From: CALVGQ01 sp964369385
GTDB taxonomy: Bacteria; Bacillota_I; Bacilli_A; Erysipelotrichales; Erysipelotrichaceae
NCBI GenBank assembly: GCA_964369385.1
Contig: CAYJEY010000002.1
Location: 62,001-126,000, forward strand
Direction of reading: 5' to 3'
DNA length: 64,000 nt
Made by a program: the position numbers and the translations under genes. The number at the start of each line of letters is the position of its first letter. The stretch's first letter is position 1. Below, in pieces: positions 1 through 8,424 of this stretch. The notes under the pieces are model-generated. The model was given only the letters and a program-made list of their open reading frames with translations. It was not told where the DNA came from and did not search any database.

Positions 1-2555
1 GACAAGTAATGGATGAAGAACTTGCTTATTACTTCTTCTTACAGATACAATTGAGTTGCCTTAATTTGAAGTCTCTCCTTGAACAAATGCTTGAAGTTGC
101 TGCAAGGGATGAGTTAGATGATGAAGTAATAGAGCAAGTGCAACTGAAACTGAATAAACTGCAAGTTATCTTCCCAGCCATCCAGAGCCATAACTACAAA
201 GAAGTTGTGCGTATCCTAAGAAATAGTGCAAGTTCTAAAATTAAAACGGCAAAATCTGATGACTACAAAGATTTGCGGAAGCAAGTGAATGATACTTTTC
301 AAAGCTTAGTCAGTGAGTATTTTGACTTCGATGATGTCCTTAATGACCAAAGTGATTTGTATCCCATTGTGCAGTTTTTATCTGAAGCAACACAGCTCTA
401 TTTAAAGCTTTTAGAGAGTAAAAAGAAGGATCGTTGTGGAATTGACTTCAGTGATATGGAACACCTTGCTCATCGTATTTTAAGCGCCAATAATAAAGAA
501 GTTGCCAAGCGCTACCAAGAGCGCTTTGCTGAAATTTTAGTAGATGAATTCCAAGATACAAATGATTTCCAAAATGAAATGATTGAAATGGTCTCACGTG
601 GCAACAATATTTTCCGCGTAGGTGATATTAAGCAAAGTATTTATCGATTCCGTGGTGCTAAACCGCAGATTATGGCCGATTTAATGAAGAAGCAAGATGA
701 AAATAACGACAGTATTGTCTTAAAACATAATTATCGTTCAAATCGTTCTATTGTTGAATTCAATAATGTTCTTTTTGAACGCCTCATGAATGTCCCAGGT
801 TTAAATAATGAATTTAGTGAAAATGATGTCGCTGCAATTGGAACCCCTGGTCAAAATGATGATTATCAACTACCCGTTCAATTTTTACGAATTCAACCTC
901 CTGAGATAAAGGGTGAAGATAAGATAAAAGAAACCAATCCCAAAGCTCATGTATTAGCTCATAAAATTTTAGAAATGGTTCAAAACTCTGAGTTCACAAA
1001 ATGGAGTGATTATTGTGTACTTGTACGATCTCATGCTATAAAAGACGAAATTCGTTTTGTCTTTGAAAGCTTAAATATCCCTTATACGACAACACTGACA
1101 ACCGGTCTATATAAAAGTTATTCAGTGAGTTGCCTTTGTGCTTTTCTTCAACTTGTGGAAAACCCTTCATTAAACATAGAATGTGTTAGTGTGCTAACTA
1201 CTTTTTATCAGTTGAGTGACGTTCAACTCGCCCATCTTCAAACAACCCGTGGTAAAAAAACATATCATCAAATCGCTTACGAACAATACCCGCAGTATCA
1301 AGAAGATATCCAGCGACTTCGTCTTCTTGCGAAAAGTGAGGGAGTTCTTCGCGTATTGCGAGAAATTCTTCAAATTAATGATTTTTACTGGTGTATGTTG
1401 AATAACCAAGAACGTGCGAATGTTGATTTATTTATGGAGAAAGCCATCTCTTTTTCCAAGCAAACCACAGGATTGAGTGCTTTTCTTAAGCAAGTGGAGC
1501 TTTGTTACGATCGGCCATCAAGCACTGCGGTTTCTGCAAGTAAAAGTGACAATGTTGTACAAATCACAACGATTCACCAATCCAAAGGATTGCAGTACCC
1601 TGTTGTCTTTTTTTGGAGTGGATCGCGAACACAAATTATGGATGAGTTAACTCCTTGTATGGTTGATGAACAACTCGGATTAGGACTTCATCATATTAGT
1701 TTACCTTATCGTTATAAACGTCCTACACTTGCTAGAAAAGCGATATCTACTAAAACAGCTCTAGAAGAATTTGCTGAGAATGTTCGTCTTTATTATGTTG
1801 CGCTCACTCGTGCTCAGAAACAAGCATTCATCCTTGACACTTCTGACATTGACTACATTCCTCAAGGTCTCAACTTATCCACATTCTTTAAACGCAAAGG
1901 TAGTACCGATGCTATTTTAACTGCAATGTTTCGTGTTCCTTTTGCCGGGTATCAAGAATGTTTTACCCCTCATGATTTTACATCCACATATGTGGCAAGT
2001 GAGTTGAGTGAGCACGAGTATATCATGCCAAAATATCGACATAAAATACAAAGTGAAACACTTGCTTCATCAACACCTTCACAGTTGAAACAGAATCAGT
2101 TGCAACCACTTACTTATCGTCAAAATATTGGTGCAAAAGTAGGTACAATGTTACATAAAATGGTGGAAGAATTACCTCCTTTACCATGGACTTCTGAACT
2201 CATTACAAACTTCTTCCCACAAGCAAGTGAACTTGATATTGATAAATGCCTTAAGTTATCCAAGCAAGTGATTTTTCAACAAGCACACCTAGGAACGATA
2301 CACAAGGAATATAGCTATATGATTCAACTGGATCATCAAATTCAACACGGATTTATGGATTTTATCTCAGTTGATGATACTCAAGTAATCCTTATTGACT
2401 TTAAGAGTGATCGTGTAGACCATTCCTATGAATTGGTTGAGCGCTATCGTGATCAAATGTATGCCTACAAAAAAGTATTAGAACATATTTATCCACAACA
2501 TCAAATAAACTGCTATATCTATAGCTTTAGACATGATGATATGATTCAACTATAA
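1..2555 (+). CDS. addA: ATP-dependent helicase/nuclease subunit A (AddA), 5'-truncated by the window
   Basis: This is the large helicase-nuclease subunit of AddAB, which processes double-strand breaks for RecA. The reading frame is open through base 3, so the first ATG at base 9 is internal and roughly the first third of a usual ~1200-residue protein lies upstream. Superfamily 1 motifs run in order: VDEFQDTN near 540-563 (Walker B type), GDIKQSIYRFR near 622-654, HNYRSN near 726, TTIHQSKGLQYP near 1568 and YYVALTRAQ near 1792. The C-terminal RecB-type nuclease is visible as LIDFKSD near 2392-2412, followed by RDQMYAY. The Walker A region is outside the window. A strong terminator follows the stop codon directly. 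Identification is firm; subunit A rather than another UvrD-like enzyme follows from helicase plus C-terminal nuclease. Confidence 0.93.
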   Translation, partial: QVMDEELAYYFFLQIQLSCLNLKSLLEQMLEVAARDELDDEVIEQVQLKLNKLQVIFPAIQSHNYKEVVRILRNSASSKIKTAKSDDYKDLRKQVNDTFQSLVSEYFDFDDVLNDQSDLYPIVQFLSEATQLYLKLLESKKKDRCGIDFSDMEHLAHRILSANNKEVAKRYQERFAEILVDEFQDTNDFQNEMIEMVSRGNNIFRVGDIKQSIYRFRGAKPQIMADLMKKQDENNDSIVLKHNYRSNRSIVEFNNVLFERLMNVPGLNNEFSENDVAAIGTPGQNDDYQLPVQFLRIQPPEIKGEDKIKETNPKAHVLAHKILEMVQNSEFTKWSDYCVLVRSHAIKDEIRFVFESLNIPYTTTLTTGLYKSYSVSCLCAFLQLVENPSLNIECVSVLTTFYQLSDVQLAHLQTTRGKKTYHQIAYEQYPQYQEDIQRLRLLAKSEGVLRVLREILQINDFYWCMLNNQERANVDLFMEKAISFSKQTTGLSAFLKQVELCYDRPSSTAVSASKSDNVVQITTIHQSKGLQYPVVFFWSGSRTQIMDELTPCMVDEQLGLGLHHISLPYRYKRPTLARKAISTKTALEEFAENVRLYYVALTRAQKQAFILDTSDIDYIPQGLNLSTFFKRKGSTDAILTAMFRVPFAGYQECFTPHDFTSTYVASELSEHEYIMPKYRHKIQSETLASSTPSQLKQNQLQPLTYRQNIGAKVGTMLHKMVEELPPLPWTSELITNFFPQASELDIDKCLKLSKQVIFQQAHLGTIHKEYSYMIQLDHQIQHGFMDFISVDDTQVILIDFKSDRVDHSYELVERYRDQMYAYKKVLEHIYPQHQINCYIYSFRHDDMIQL

Positions 2556-2585
2556 AAGGAAGGAATTTCTCCTTCCTTTTATTAT
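2554..2585 (+). terminator. Rho-independent terminator after addA
   Basis: An 11-bp perfect stem, AAAAGGAAGGA at 2554-2564 with TCCTTCCTTTT at 2570-2580, has a 5-base loop and a T-rich tail. It directly follows the addA stop. The remaining 120 bases up to the msrB stop show no further gene or clear signal. Confidence 0.85.
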
Positions 2586-2705
2586 CTGTTTACTACAAAA
2601 AGAAGAAATCTCTCCCGTGACTACTTCTATACAACTAATTTTTTAAAGCGCAACAGTTTACTTTTCCTTAATTGTAGGATAGTACTTTCTATTCCTTTCT
2701 ACTAA

Positions 2706-3392
2706 TTAAAATAAAACTAAATACTCGCCATATCCCTCTTCACTCATCTCTTCAAAAGGAATAAATCTTAGTGCAGCACTATTGATACAATAACGAAGTC
2801 CACCTTGTTCCTTGGGTCCATCTTCAAATACATGTCCTAAATGAATATCTGAATGAGTAGTACGCACTTCATCACGAATCATACGATGACTCGTGTCACG
2901 ATATTTAGAAATTAAATGAGCTTCAATTGGTCTTGAAAACGCTGGCCATCCACAACCTGAATCAAACTTATCTGATGAACTAAATAGTGGTTCTCCACTC
3001 ACTACATCAACATATATTCCCTTTTTGTATTCATTGTGGTATTCATTTTTAAATGGCGGTTCTGTTGCATTTTCAAAGACAACTCGCTTTTGAAGTTCAG
3101 TGAGTTGTTCACTTTGGTTTTTATATTTTGGGACAAAATCCCATCCTTGAGTCACAAAACATTTTTTTCCATCTTGATATAAAAGCGCATCAATTAGTTC
3201 ACGCTCTCCAATAAGATTTAAAACATCTTGGAGCTGTTTATCTTGTGCACTTACTTGAATCACTTCAATTTCTTCTTTATTTAAATCAATTAATGTTCCA
3301 ACTGTAAAATTATGTAGTTTTGATTCTTGAAATACTGGATACACCTTTTCAAGATATTGCTGTTGTGAAAGAGCTAAATATAATTTTTTCAT
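2706..3392 (-). CDS. msrB: Peptide-methionine (R)-S-oxide reductase (MsrB) with an unusual N-terminal domain
   Basis: It reduces methionine-R-sulfoxide in oxidised proteins. The MsrB domain covers about residues 95-215 of 228. It contains SGCGWPAF with a probable resolving Cys147, HLGHVFEDGP, and the catalytic Cys202 in RYCINSAALRF. The zinc CxxC pairs found in many MsrB proteins are absent: RTTHSDIHLGH stands where an RCxxCxxHLGH pattern would be, as in zinc-free forms. The first ~95 residues match no MsrA domain I recognise (no GCFW motif), so this is not an MsrA-MsrB fusion. The gene is single, divergent from the lacI-type gene across a 146-bp gap, with a good ribosome site upstream. Confidence 0.9.
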   Translation of the reverse strand: MKKLYLALSQQQYLEKVYPVFQESKLHNFTVGTLIDLNKEEIEVIQVSAQDKQLQDVLNLIGERELIDALLYQDGKKCFVTQGWDFVPKYKNQSEQLTELQKRVVFENATEPPFKNEYHNEYKKGIYVDVVSGEPLFSSSDKFDSGCGWPAFSRPIEAHLISKYRDTSHRMIRDEVRTTHSDIHLGHVFEDGPKEQGGLRYCINSAALRFIPFEEMSEEGYGEYLVLF

Positions 3393-3474
3393 TTGCCTTA
3401 CCTCCTAGCTTCATCATACATTTACAATTACTATTTATTAACAAATATGCTTCTTATTTTATACATTTTTATAA

Positions 3475-3515
3475 AAAACGTTTTCGTAAACCGTTTTCTT
3501 TGTTATAATGTAAGC
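3475..3515 (+). promoter_or_regulatory. Promoter and twin operators of the LacI-family gene
   Basis: A consensus -10 TATAAT lies at 3504-3509, with only a poor -35 (TTTTCG, 3481-3486). Two operator-like palindromes overlap it: AAAACGTTTT at 3475-3484 and AAACCGTTTTC at 3488-3498. The same core occurs in the glgP and malE promoters, which suggests autoregulation by the adjacent LacI-family protein. The start codon at 3539 is preceded by AGGAGGAG. Confidence 0.72.
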
Positions 3516-3538
3516 GATAACAAGTTAGGAGGAGAAAT

Positions 3539-4528
3539 ATGACAACAATTAATGATGTAGCAAAAAAAGCAGGTGTGTCGGTATCAACTGTTTCGAAAGT
3601 ATTGAAATCCTACCCTAACATAAGCACTTCCACACGGGAAAAGGTCAATGCTGCGATAAACGAGCTTAATTATGTTCCTAATGTCATGGCCTCAGCATTA
3701 TCATCAAAAAAGAACAATCGTGTTGCGATGTGGATTAACTTTAATGAACAGCGTCAATCAATCGATGAATTAAATATGCAATATATATTTGGGGCTTTTA
3801 ATAAGGCAAAAGAACTTAATGTAAATTTAATTCCAGTATTTTCACCAATGTTTATCGACAAAGATGCCAATGAATTAGAACGCTATTTACGCTCAGAAGG
3901 GGTAAGTGGTGTTATTAGTTTTGGGATCAATAAAAATAGTAGCGCAATTATCCAACTCATTGAAAAACAAGTGTTTAAATGCGTTGTTGTTGATGCGCCG
4001 AATGTCAATGAAAAAACATCATCAGTAACTGTGGACCACTTTACTGGTCAATATGCGGTAGCAAAGAAGACCGTTTTAGATGGAAAATGTGATCATGTAT
4101 TGTATCTAGCGGGTAAAGCCGATGGTTATGTTACAGATATGCGGATTGCCGGAATTGAAAAATTACAGAGAGAACTTGGATTCAACTTACTCATTGAGCA
4201 CGCTGACTTTAGTGAACGTAAGGCACGAGAGTTAACTTTTAAACACTATAAGGATGTCGATGTGATTGTCTGTGCATCTGACTTGATGGCGATCGGGGCA
4301 AAAAATGCGCTAAAAGAACTCGATGTCTTCCGTCGTGTTTGCGGTTATGATGGTATTAGTCTTATGGGATATGCTGGTGAACACATGAATACAATTAAAC
4401 AAGACTTCTTTAGCATTGCAGAAGTTGCAGTAGAAGAGGTACAGCGTTTAATGAATGGAGAAGTTGGACGATCTGTACTACTTGATTTCGAGCTCATTCA
4501 AATGAATTATGAAGACATTATATTTTAA
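3539..4528 (+). CDS. LacI-family transcriptional regulator of the alpha-glucan locus
   Basis: This is a 329-residue DNA-binding repressor. Residues 1-55 form the LacI helix-turn-helix and hinge helix (TINDVAKKAGVSVSTVSKVL, then LNYVPNVMASALSSKK). The rest is a periplasmic-binding-protein-like sugar sensor. It heads the mal locus and has its own terminator, so it is probably transcribed alone. Palindromes AAAACGTTTT in its own promoter and in the glgP and malE promoters are the likely binding sites. By position it resembles MalR-type regulators, with maltose or a maltodextrin as the presumed inducer. The ligand is an inference. Confidence 0.88.
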   Translation: MTTINDVAKKAGVSVSTVSKVLKSYPNISTSTREKVNAAINELNYVPNVMASALSSKKNNRVAMWINFNEQRQSIDELNMQYIFGAFNKAKELNVNLIPVFSPMFIDKDANELERYLRSEGVSGVISFGINKNSSAIIQLIEKQVFKCVVVDAPNVNEKTSSVTVDHFTGQYAVAKKTVLDGKCDHVLYLAGKADGYVTDMRIAGIEKLQRELGFNLLIEHADFSERKARELTFKHYKDVDVIVCASDLMAIGAKNALKELDVFRRVCGYDGISLMGYAGEHMNTIKQDFFSIAEVAVEEVQRLMNGEVGRSVLLDFELIQMNYEDIIF

Positions 4529-4530
4529 CT

Positions 4531-4558
4531 AAATCTCAGGTAAAACTGAGATTTTTAT
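4531..4558 (+). terminator. Terminator after the LacI-family gene
   Basis: The 9-bp stem AAATCTCAG (4531-4539) pairs with CTGAGATTT (4546-4554) around a 6-base loop and is followed by TTATTATG. It separates the regulator transcript from glgP. Confidence 0.85.
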
Positions 4559-4572
4559 TATGTTTTATGCAA

Positions 4573-4660
4573 TGTAAACGGTTAGTTTTTGTAGTTTCCC
4601 ACTTTCTTTTAGTAAGCACTTGCAGAAAACGTTTTCTTATGCTAAACTTCAACCATGGAG
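4573..4660 (+). promoter_or_regulatory. glgP promoter with LacI-type operator and a degenerate cre-like site
   Basis: The likely -35 is TTGCAG (4620-4625) and the likely -10 is TAAACT (4643-4648), 17 bases apart. The spacer starts with the perfect palindrome GAAAACGTTTTC (4625-4636). This block aligns base by base with the malE promoter. Further upstream, TGTAAACGGTTAGT (near 4575) resembles a cre site except for its last two bases. The promoter lies inside the longest possible open frame of glgP, which argues for the ATG at 4669. The ribosome site GGAG is at 4657-4660. Confidence 0.7.
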
Positions 4661-4668
4661 AAAAAATT

Positions 4669-6921
4669 ATGATTAAACAATACATTAAAACAAATTTAAC
4701 AAAATCTATTAGTGAATGTACAAATGAAGAATTGTACTATGCATTACTTCAGTACACTAAACAACAGCTTTCTAAAAAGCCTGTAAATACAGGGAATAAA
4801 AAACTATATTACATCTCTGCCGAGTTTTTAATTGGAAAACTTTTATCAAACAACTTAATTAATCTTGGTATCTATGATGAAATCGCAACAGCTTTTGCTG
4901 CAGAAGGAAAGAGCTTAGCAGAGGTTGAAGCAATTGAACCAGAACCTTCATTAGGAAATGGTGGTCTTGGACGTCTTGCAGCTTGCTTCTTAGACTCAAT
5001 TGCAACACTTGGATTACCAGGGGATGGGATTGGATTAAATTACCACCTTGGCTTGTTTAAACAACAATTCGTAAATCGCCTACAAAATGAATGTCCTAAC
5101 CAATGGATTGAAAAACAAGGTTGGTTAACGAAACAAGATGTTAGTTTTGAAGTTCCATTTAAAAACTTTACGTTAACATCTTCATTATACGATATTGATG
5201 TTTCTGGTTATAACAATGGAATCAACAAACTTCATCTATTTGATTTAGAATCTGTAGATGAATCTATCGTTAAAGAAGGAATCAATTTTGACCAAACTGA
5301 TATCGAGAAAAACTTAACACTATTCCTATATCCAGATGACTCTACATCTGAGGGACACTTACTACGTATTTATCAACAATACTTCATGGTAAGTAATGGT
5401 GCGCAGTACATCTTAGCTGATGTAAAAAAACAAGGGTTTGATATTCGTGAATTGGACAAGCATGTAACTATTCAAATCAATGATACTCATCCAACATTAG
5501 TTATTCCAGAATTGATCCGTTTACTAATGGAAGACGGAATTCATTTAGCAGAAGCAATCGAAATCGTGAAGAAAACTTGTGCTTATACAAACCATACTAT
5601 TCTTGCTGAAGCACTTGAAAAATGGCCAGTACACTACCTACAAGAAGTTGTGCCACACTTAATGCCAATCATTGAAGCGCTTGACTTATATGTCCGTCTT
5701 CAATACAAAGATGAGCGTGTTCAAATCATTGATAAAGATAACCGCGTTCACATGGCTCACATTGATATCCACTTCGGTTATAGTGTAAATGGTGTTGCTG
5801 CACTACATACTGAAATCTTAAAAGAAACTGAATTAAATCATTTCTATCAAATCTATCCTGAAAAATTCAACAACAAAACAAACGGGATTACTTTCCGTCG
5901 TTGGCTAATGCACTCAAATCATGAGTTAACTGCTTACCTTGATGAGTTAATTGGAGCAGACTATAAAAAGGACGCGACAAAATTAGAAAAGTTACTTGCT
6001 TATAAAAACGATGAAAAAGTATTAGCTAAATTAGGTGAAATCAAAGCACTTAAAAAAGTACAGCTGAAACAACACATTGCAACTACGCAAGGAATTGAAA
6101 TTGATGAAAACTCAATTTATGACATTCAAATCAAACGTCTACATGAATACAAACGTCAACAAATGAATGCTTTATACATCATTCATAAATATCTTGAGAT
6201 TAAAAATGGAACTATACCAGCGCGTCCACTGACATTTATCTTTGGCGCAAAAGCAGCTCCTGCCTACATTATTGCCAAGGATATTATCCATCTATTACTA
6301 TGCTTATCAACAATCATTGAAAGCGATCCAGTTGTAAGCAAACACATGAAAGTGGTTGTGATTGAGAACTATAACGTAAGTCATGCAGAAAAATTAATTC
6401 CAGCATGTGATGTTTCTGAACAAATTTCATTAGCTTCAAAAGAAGCAAGTGGTACAGGAAACATGAAATTCATGTTGAATGGGGCAATTACACTTGGAAC
6501 TCAAGATGGTGCAAACGTTGAAATTGGTGAATTAGTGGGACCAGAAAATATTTATACATTTGGTGAAACAAGTGAAGAAGTTATCGCTCACTATGAAAAA
6601 GCTGATTATGTATCAAAAGACCTATATGAAAATGATGAATTAATTAAAACATTAGTTGACTTCATCATAGATAAAAAAGTACTAGCAGTAGGAAGTAAAG
6701 AACACCTAACTCGTTTGTATAACGAAATTTTAAATAAAGACTGGTTTATGACTTTATTAGATATTAAAGCCTATATTGCGAAAAAAGATGAAGCCTTCGC
6801 TGATTACGAAAATCGTGATAAATGGTTAAAAATGTCACTTGTGAATACTGCAAAAGCTGGATTCTTTTCAAGTGATCGTACAATTGAACAGTACAACACA
6901 GAAATCTGGAAACTAAAATAA
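4669..6921 (+). CDS. glgP: Glycogen/maltodextrin phosphorylase (GT35)
   Basis: It releases glucose-1-phosphate from the non-reducing ends of alpha-1,4-glucans, using pyridoxal phosphate. The protein is 750 residues from the chosen start. N-terminal family features include EPEPSLGNGGLGRLAACFLDS. The cofactor-binding stretch SGTGNMKFMLNGA holds the Schiff-base Lys near residue 600. A longer frame from 4567 is unlikely, because it would start upstream of the promoter and operator and lacks a ribosome site; GGAG sits 8 bases before the ATG at 4669. It is followed after 26 bases by malQ, the classic phosphorylase-glucanotransferase pair of maltodextrin use. Glycogen versus maltodextrin preference cannot be told from sequence. 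Confidence 0.93.
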   Translation: MIKQYIKTNLTKSISECTNEELYYALLQYTKQQLSKKPVNTGNKKLYYISAEFLIGKLLSNNLINLGIYDEIATAFAAEGKSLAEVEAIEPEPSLGNGGLGRLAACFLDSIATLGLPGDGIGLNYHLGLFKQQFVNRLQNECPNQWIEKQGWLTKQDVSFEVPFKNFTLTSSLYDIDVSGYNNGINKLHLFDLESVDESIVKEGINFDQTDIEKNLTLFLYPDDSTSEGHLLRIYQQYFMVSNGAQYILADVKKQGFDIRELDKHVTIQINDTHPTLVIPELIRLLMEDGIHLAEAIEIVKKTCAYTNHTILAEALEKWPVHYLQEVVPHLMPIIEALDLYVRLQYKDERVQIIDKDNRVHMAHIDIHFGYSVNGVAALHTEILKETELNHFYQIYPEKFNNKTNGITFRRWLMHSNHELTAYLDELIGADYKKDATKLEKLLAYKNDEKVLAKLGEIKALKKVQLKQHIATTQGIEIDENSIYDIQIKRLHEYKRQQMNALYIIHKYLEIKNGTIPARPLTFIFGAKAAPAYIIAKDIIHLLLCLSTIIESDPVVSKHMKVVVIENYNVSHAEKLIPACDVSEQISLASKEASGTGNMKFMLNGAITLGTQDGANVEIGELVGPENIYTFGETSEEVIAHYEKADYVSKDLYENDELIKTLVDFIIDKKVLAVGSKEHLTRLYNEILNKDWFMTLLDIKAYIAKKDEAFADYENRDKWLKMSLVNTAKAGFFSSDRTIEQYNTEIWKLK

Positions 6922-6947
6922 ATTATTAATAAAGGGAGATAGCAACC

Positions 6948-8423
6948 ATGCGCAGAACAGGAATTTTAGCAGCAGTTTCATCTCTTCCAGGAAGAATGGG
7001 TGTTGGTGATTTTGGTCAAGGAGCATATGACTTCATCGATCGTTTACATGAAGGCAAAGTGAAACTTTGGCAAATTCTACCTTTAAATCCGGTTGGTTAT
7101 GGGAATTCCCCATACCAACCTTATTCTTCATATGCGGGGGATGAGATTTACATTGGATTAGATAAATTAGTACAACTTGGATTACTTCAAGAAGAAGAGA
7201 TTATTGATAGTGTCCCAGCATGTGAAACAGCTAATTATGAATTAGCACGTGAAATCAAGCAGAAGTACTTGAAACTAGCGTTTACTCGCTTGCAAAACAA
7301 TCAAGAACTTATTAAGTCATTTAAAAAATTTAAGAAAGAAAATAACTGGGTGTCTATTTACTCAGTGTTTATTACTTTTAAGAAACTCAATAATTTAGCA
7401 TGTTGGCTTGATTGGCCTAAAGAATATAAAGATTGGATTGAAACAAAAGATTATTCAACGATTAATGATAAGGAAGCATTGGAATATGAGAGCTTTGTGC
7501 AATTCATGTTTTATCACCAATGGTTTGAATTAAAAAACTATGCCAATAAAAAAGAAATTGAAGTTCTTGGAGATATTCCTATTTATGTAGGAATTGACTC
7601 TGCGGATGTTTGGGACAACAAATGTGCATTTTTACTGGATGATAAATCCCACCCAACATTTATTGCAGGTGTCCCACCAGATTATTTCAGTGCTACAGGT
7701 CAGCGATGGGGAAATCCACTCTATGATTGGGATTACCTTGAGAAAGATAACTTTTCATTTTGGATCGAACGCTTAAGATGGTGCAACTCGATTTATGACA
7801 TCATTCGCATCGATCACTTTAGAGCATTTGATACATATTGGAAAATTCCTGCAAGTTGTGAAACTGCAATTGAAGGAGAGTGGGTAGAGGCTCCAGGATA
7901 TGCTCTATTTGATGAAATCTATAAACATTTCCCTGATGCTCAAATTGTTGCAGAAGACTTAGGTGATTTACGTCCAGAAGTATTAGAGCTTCGTGACCAC
8001 TATGATTTAAGCGGGATGAAAATTGTTCAATTCGAATTAGATCCAAAAGAAGACAACAACAACTTTACTGAGAAGAAAAATACAATTGTATACACAGGAA
8101 CTCATGATAACCAAACAATTCTTGGATGGTACAACAATTTATCTAAACATTATAAAAGAAAGTTAGGACAACGCTTGTCACAATACAGTGCTCGCAGTGT
8201 TGCTGCTCGTATTGTACAGATGACAATGGATAGTCCTGCTGATTTAGTTGTATTACCAATCCAAGATATCTTACTTATCGATGATGCTGCACGCATTAAT
8301 ACACCAGGAACTATTGGTTCACCTAACTGGGAATGGAAAATGAAAGACTTCTCAAAATTTGATCAAAAAATTGAGGATTTAAAATCACTCATTGTCGCAA
8401 GCAAGCGAGACGGGAGAAAATAA
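6948..8423 (+). CDS. malQ: 4-alpha-glucanotransferase, amylomaltase type (GH77)
   Basis: It transfers maltosyl and longer units between maltodextrins, making chains long enough for the phosphorylase and releasing glucose. At 491 residues it has the usual length of plant D-enzyme/bacterial amylomaltase-type GH77. Conserved parts include the N-terminal SSLPGRMGVGDFG, GDIPIYVGIDSADVW, the nucleophile Asp289 in RIDHFRAF, the acid/base Glu336 in AEDLGDL and Asp387 in GTHDNQTILGW. It is cytoplasmic with no signal peptide. The ribosome site GGGAG lies before ATG 6948. The next gene begins two bases after its stop, so the two are probably translated together. Confidence 0.95.
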   Translation: MRRTGILAAVSSLPGRMGVGDFGQGAYDFIDRLHEGKVKLWQILPLNPVGYGNSPYQPYSSYAGDEIYIGLDKLVQLGLLQEEEIIDSVPACETANYELAREIKQKYLKLAFTRLQNNQELIKSFKKFKKENNWVSIYSVFITFKKLNNLACWLDWPKEYKDWIETKDYSTINDKEALEYESFVQFMFYHQWFELKNYANKKEIEVLGDIPIYVGIDSADVWDNKCAFLLDDKSHPTFIAGVPPDYFSATGQRWGNPLYDWDYLEKDNFSFWIERLRWCNSIYDIIRIDHFRAFDTYWKIPASCETAIEGEWVEAPGYALFDEIYKHFPDAQIVAEDLGDLRPEVLELRDHYDLSGMKIVQFELDPKEDNNNFTEKKNTIVYTGTHDNQTILGWYNNLSKHYKRKLGQRLSQYSARSVAARIVQMTMDSPADLVVLPIQDILLIDDAARINTPGTIGSPNWEWKMKDFSKFDQKIEDLKSLIVASKRDGRK

Positions 8424-8424
8424 A

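Noticed and set aside
2489..2497. Perfect DnaA-box sequence TTATCCACA
   Set aside because: It is a single copy inside the addA coding region, without a cluster of boxes or an AT-rich unwinding region, so it is not an origin.
2586..2705. Possible small RNA or terminator between addA and msrB
   Set aside because: Apart from the addA terminator, no stem longer than five bases with a T tract could be found.
4567..4668. 34-codon N-terminal extension of the phosphorylase
   Set aside because: The stretch holds the promoter, the operator and no ribosome site. The family N-terminus fits ATG 4669.
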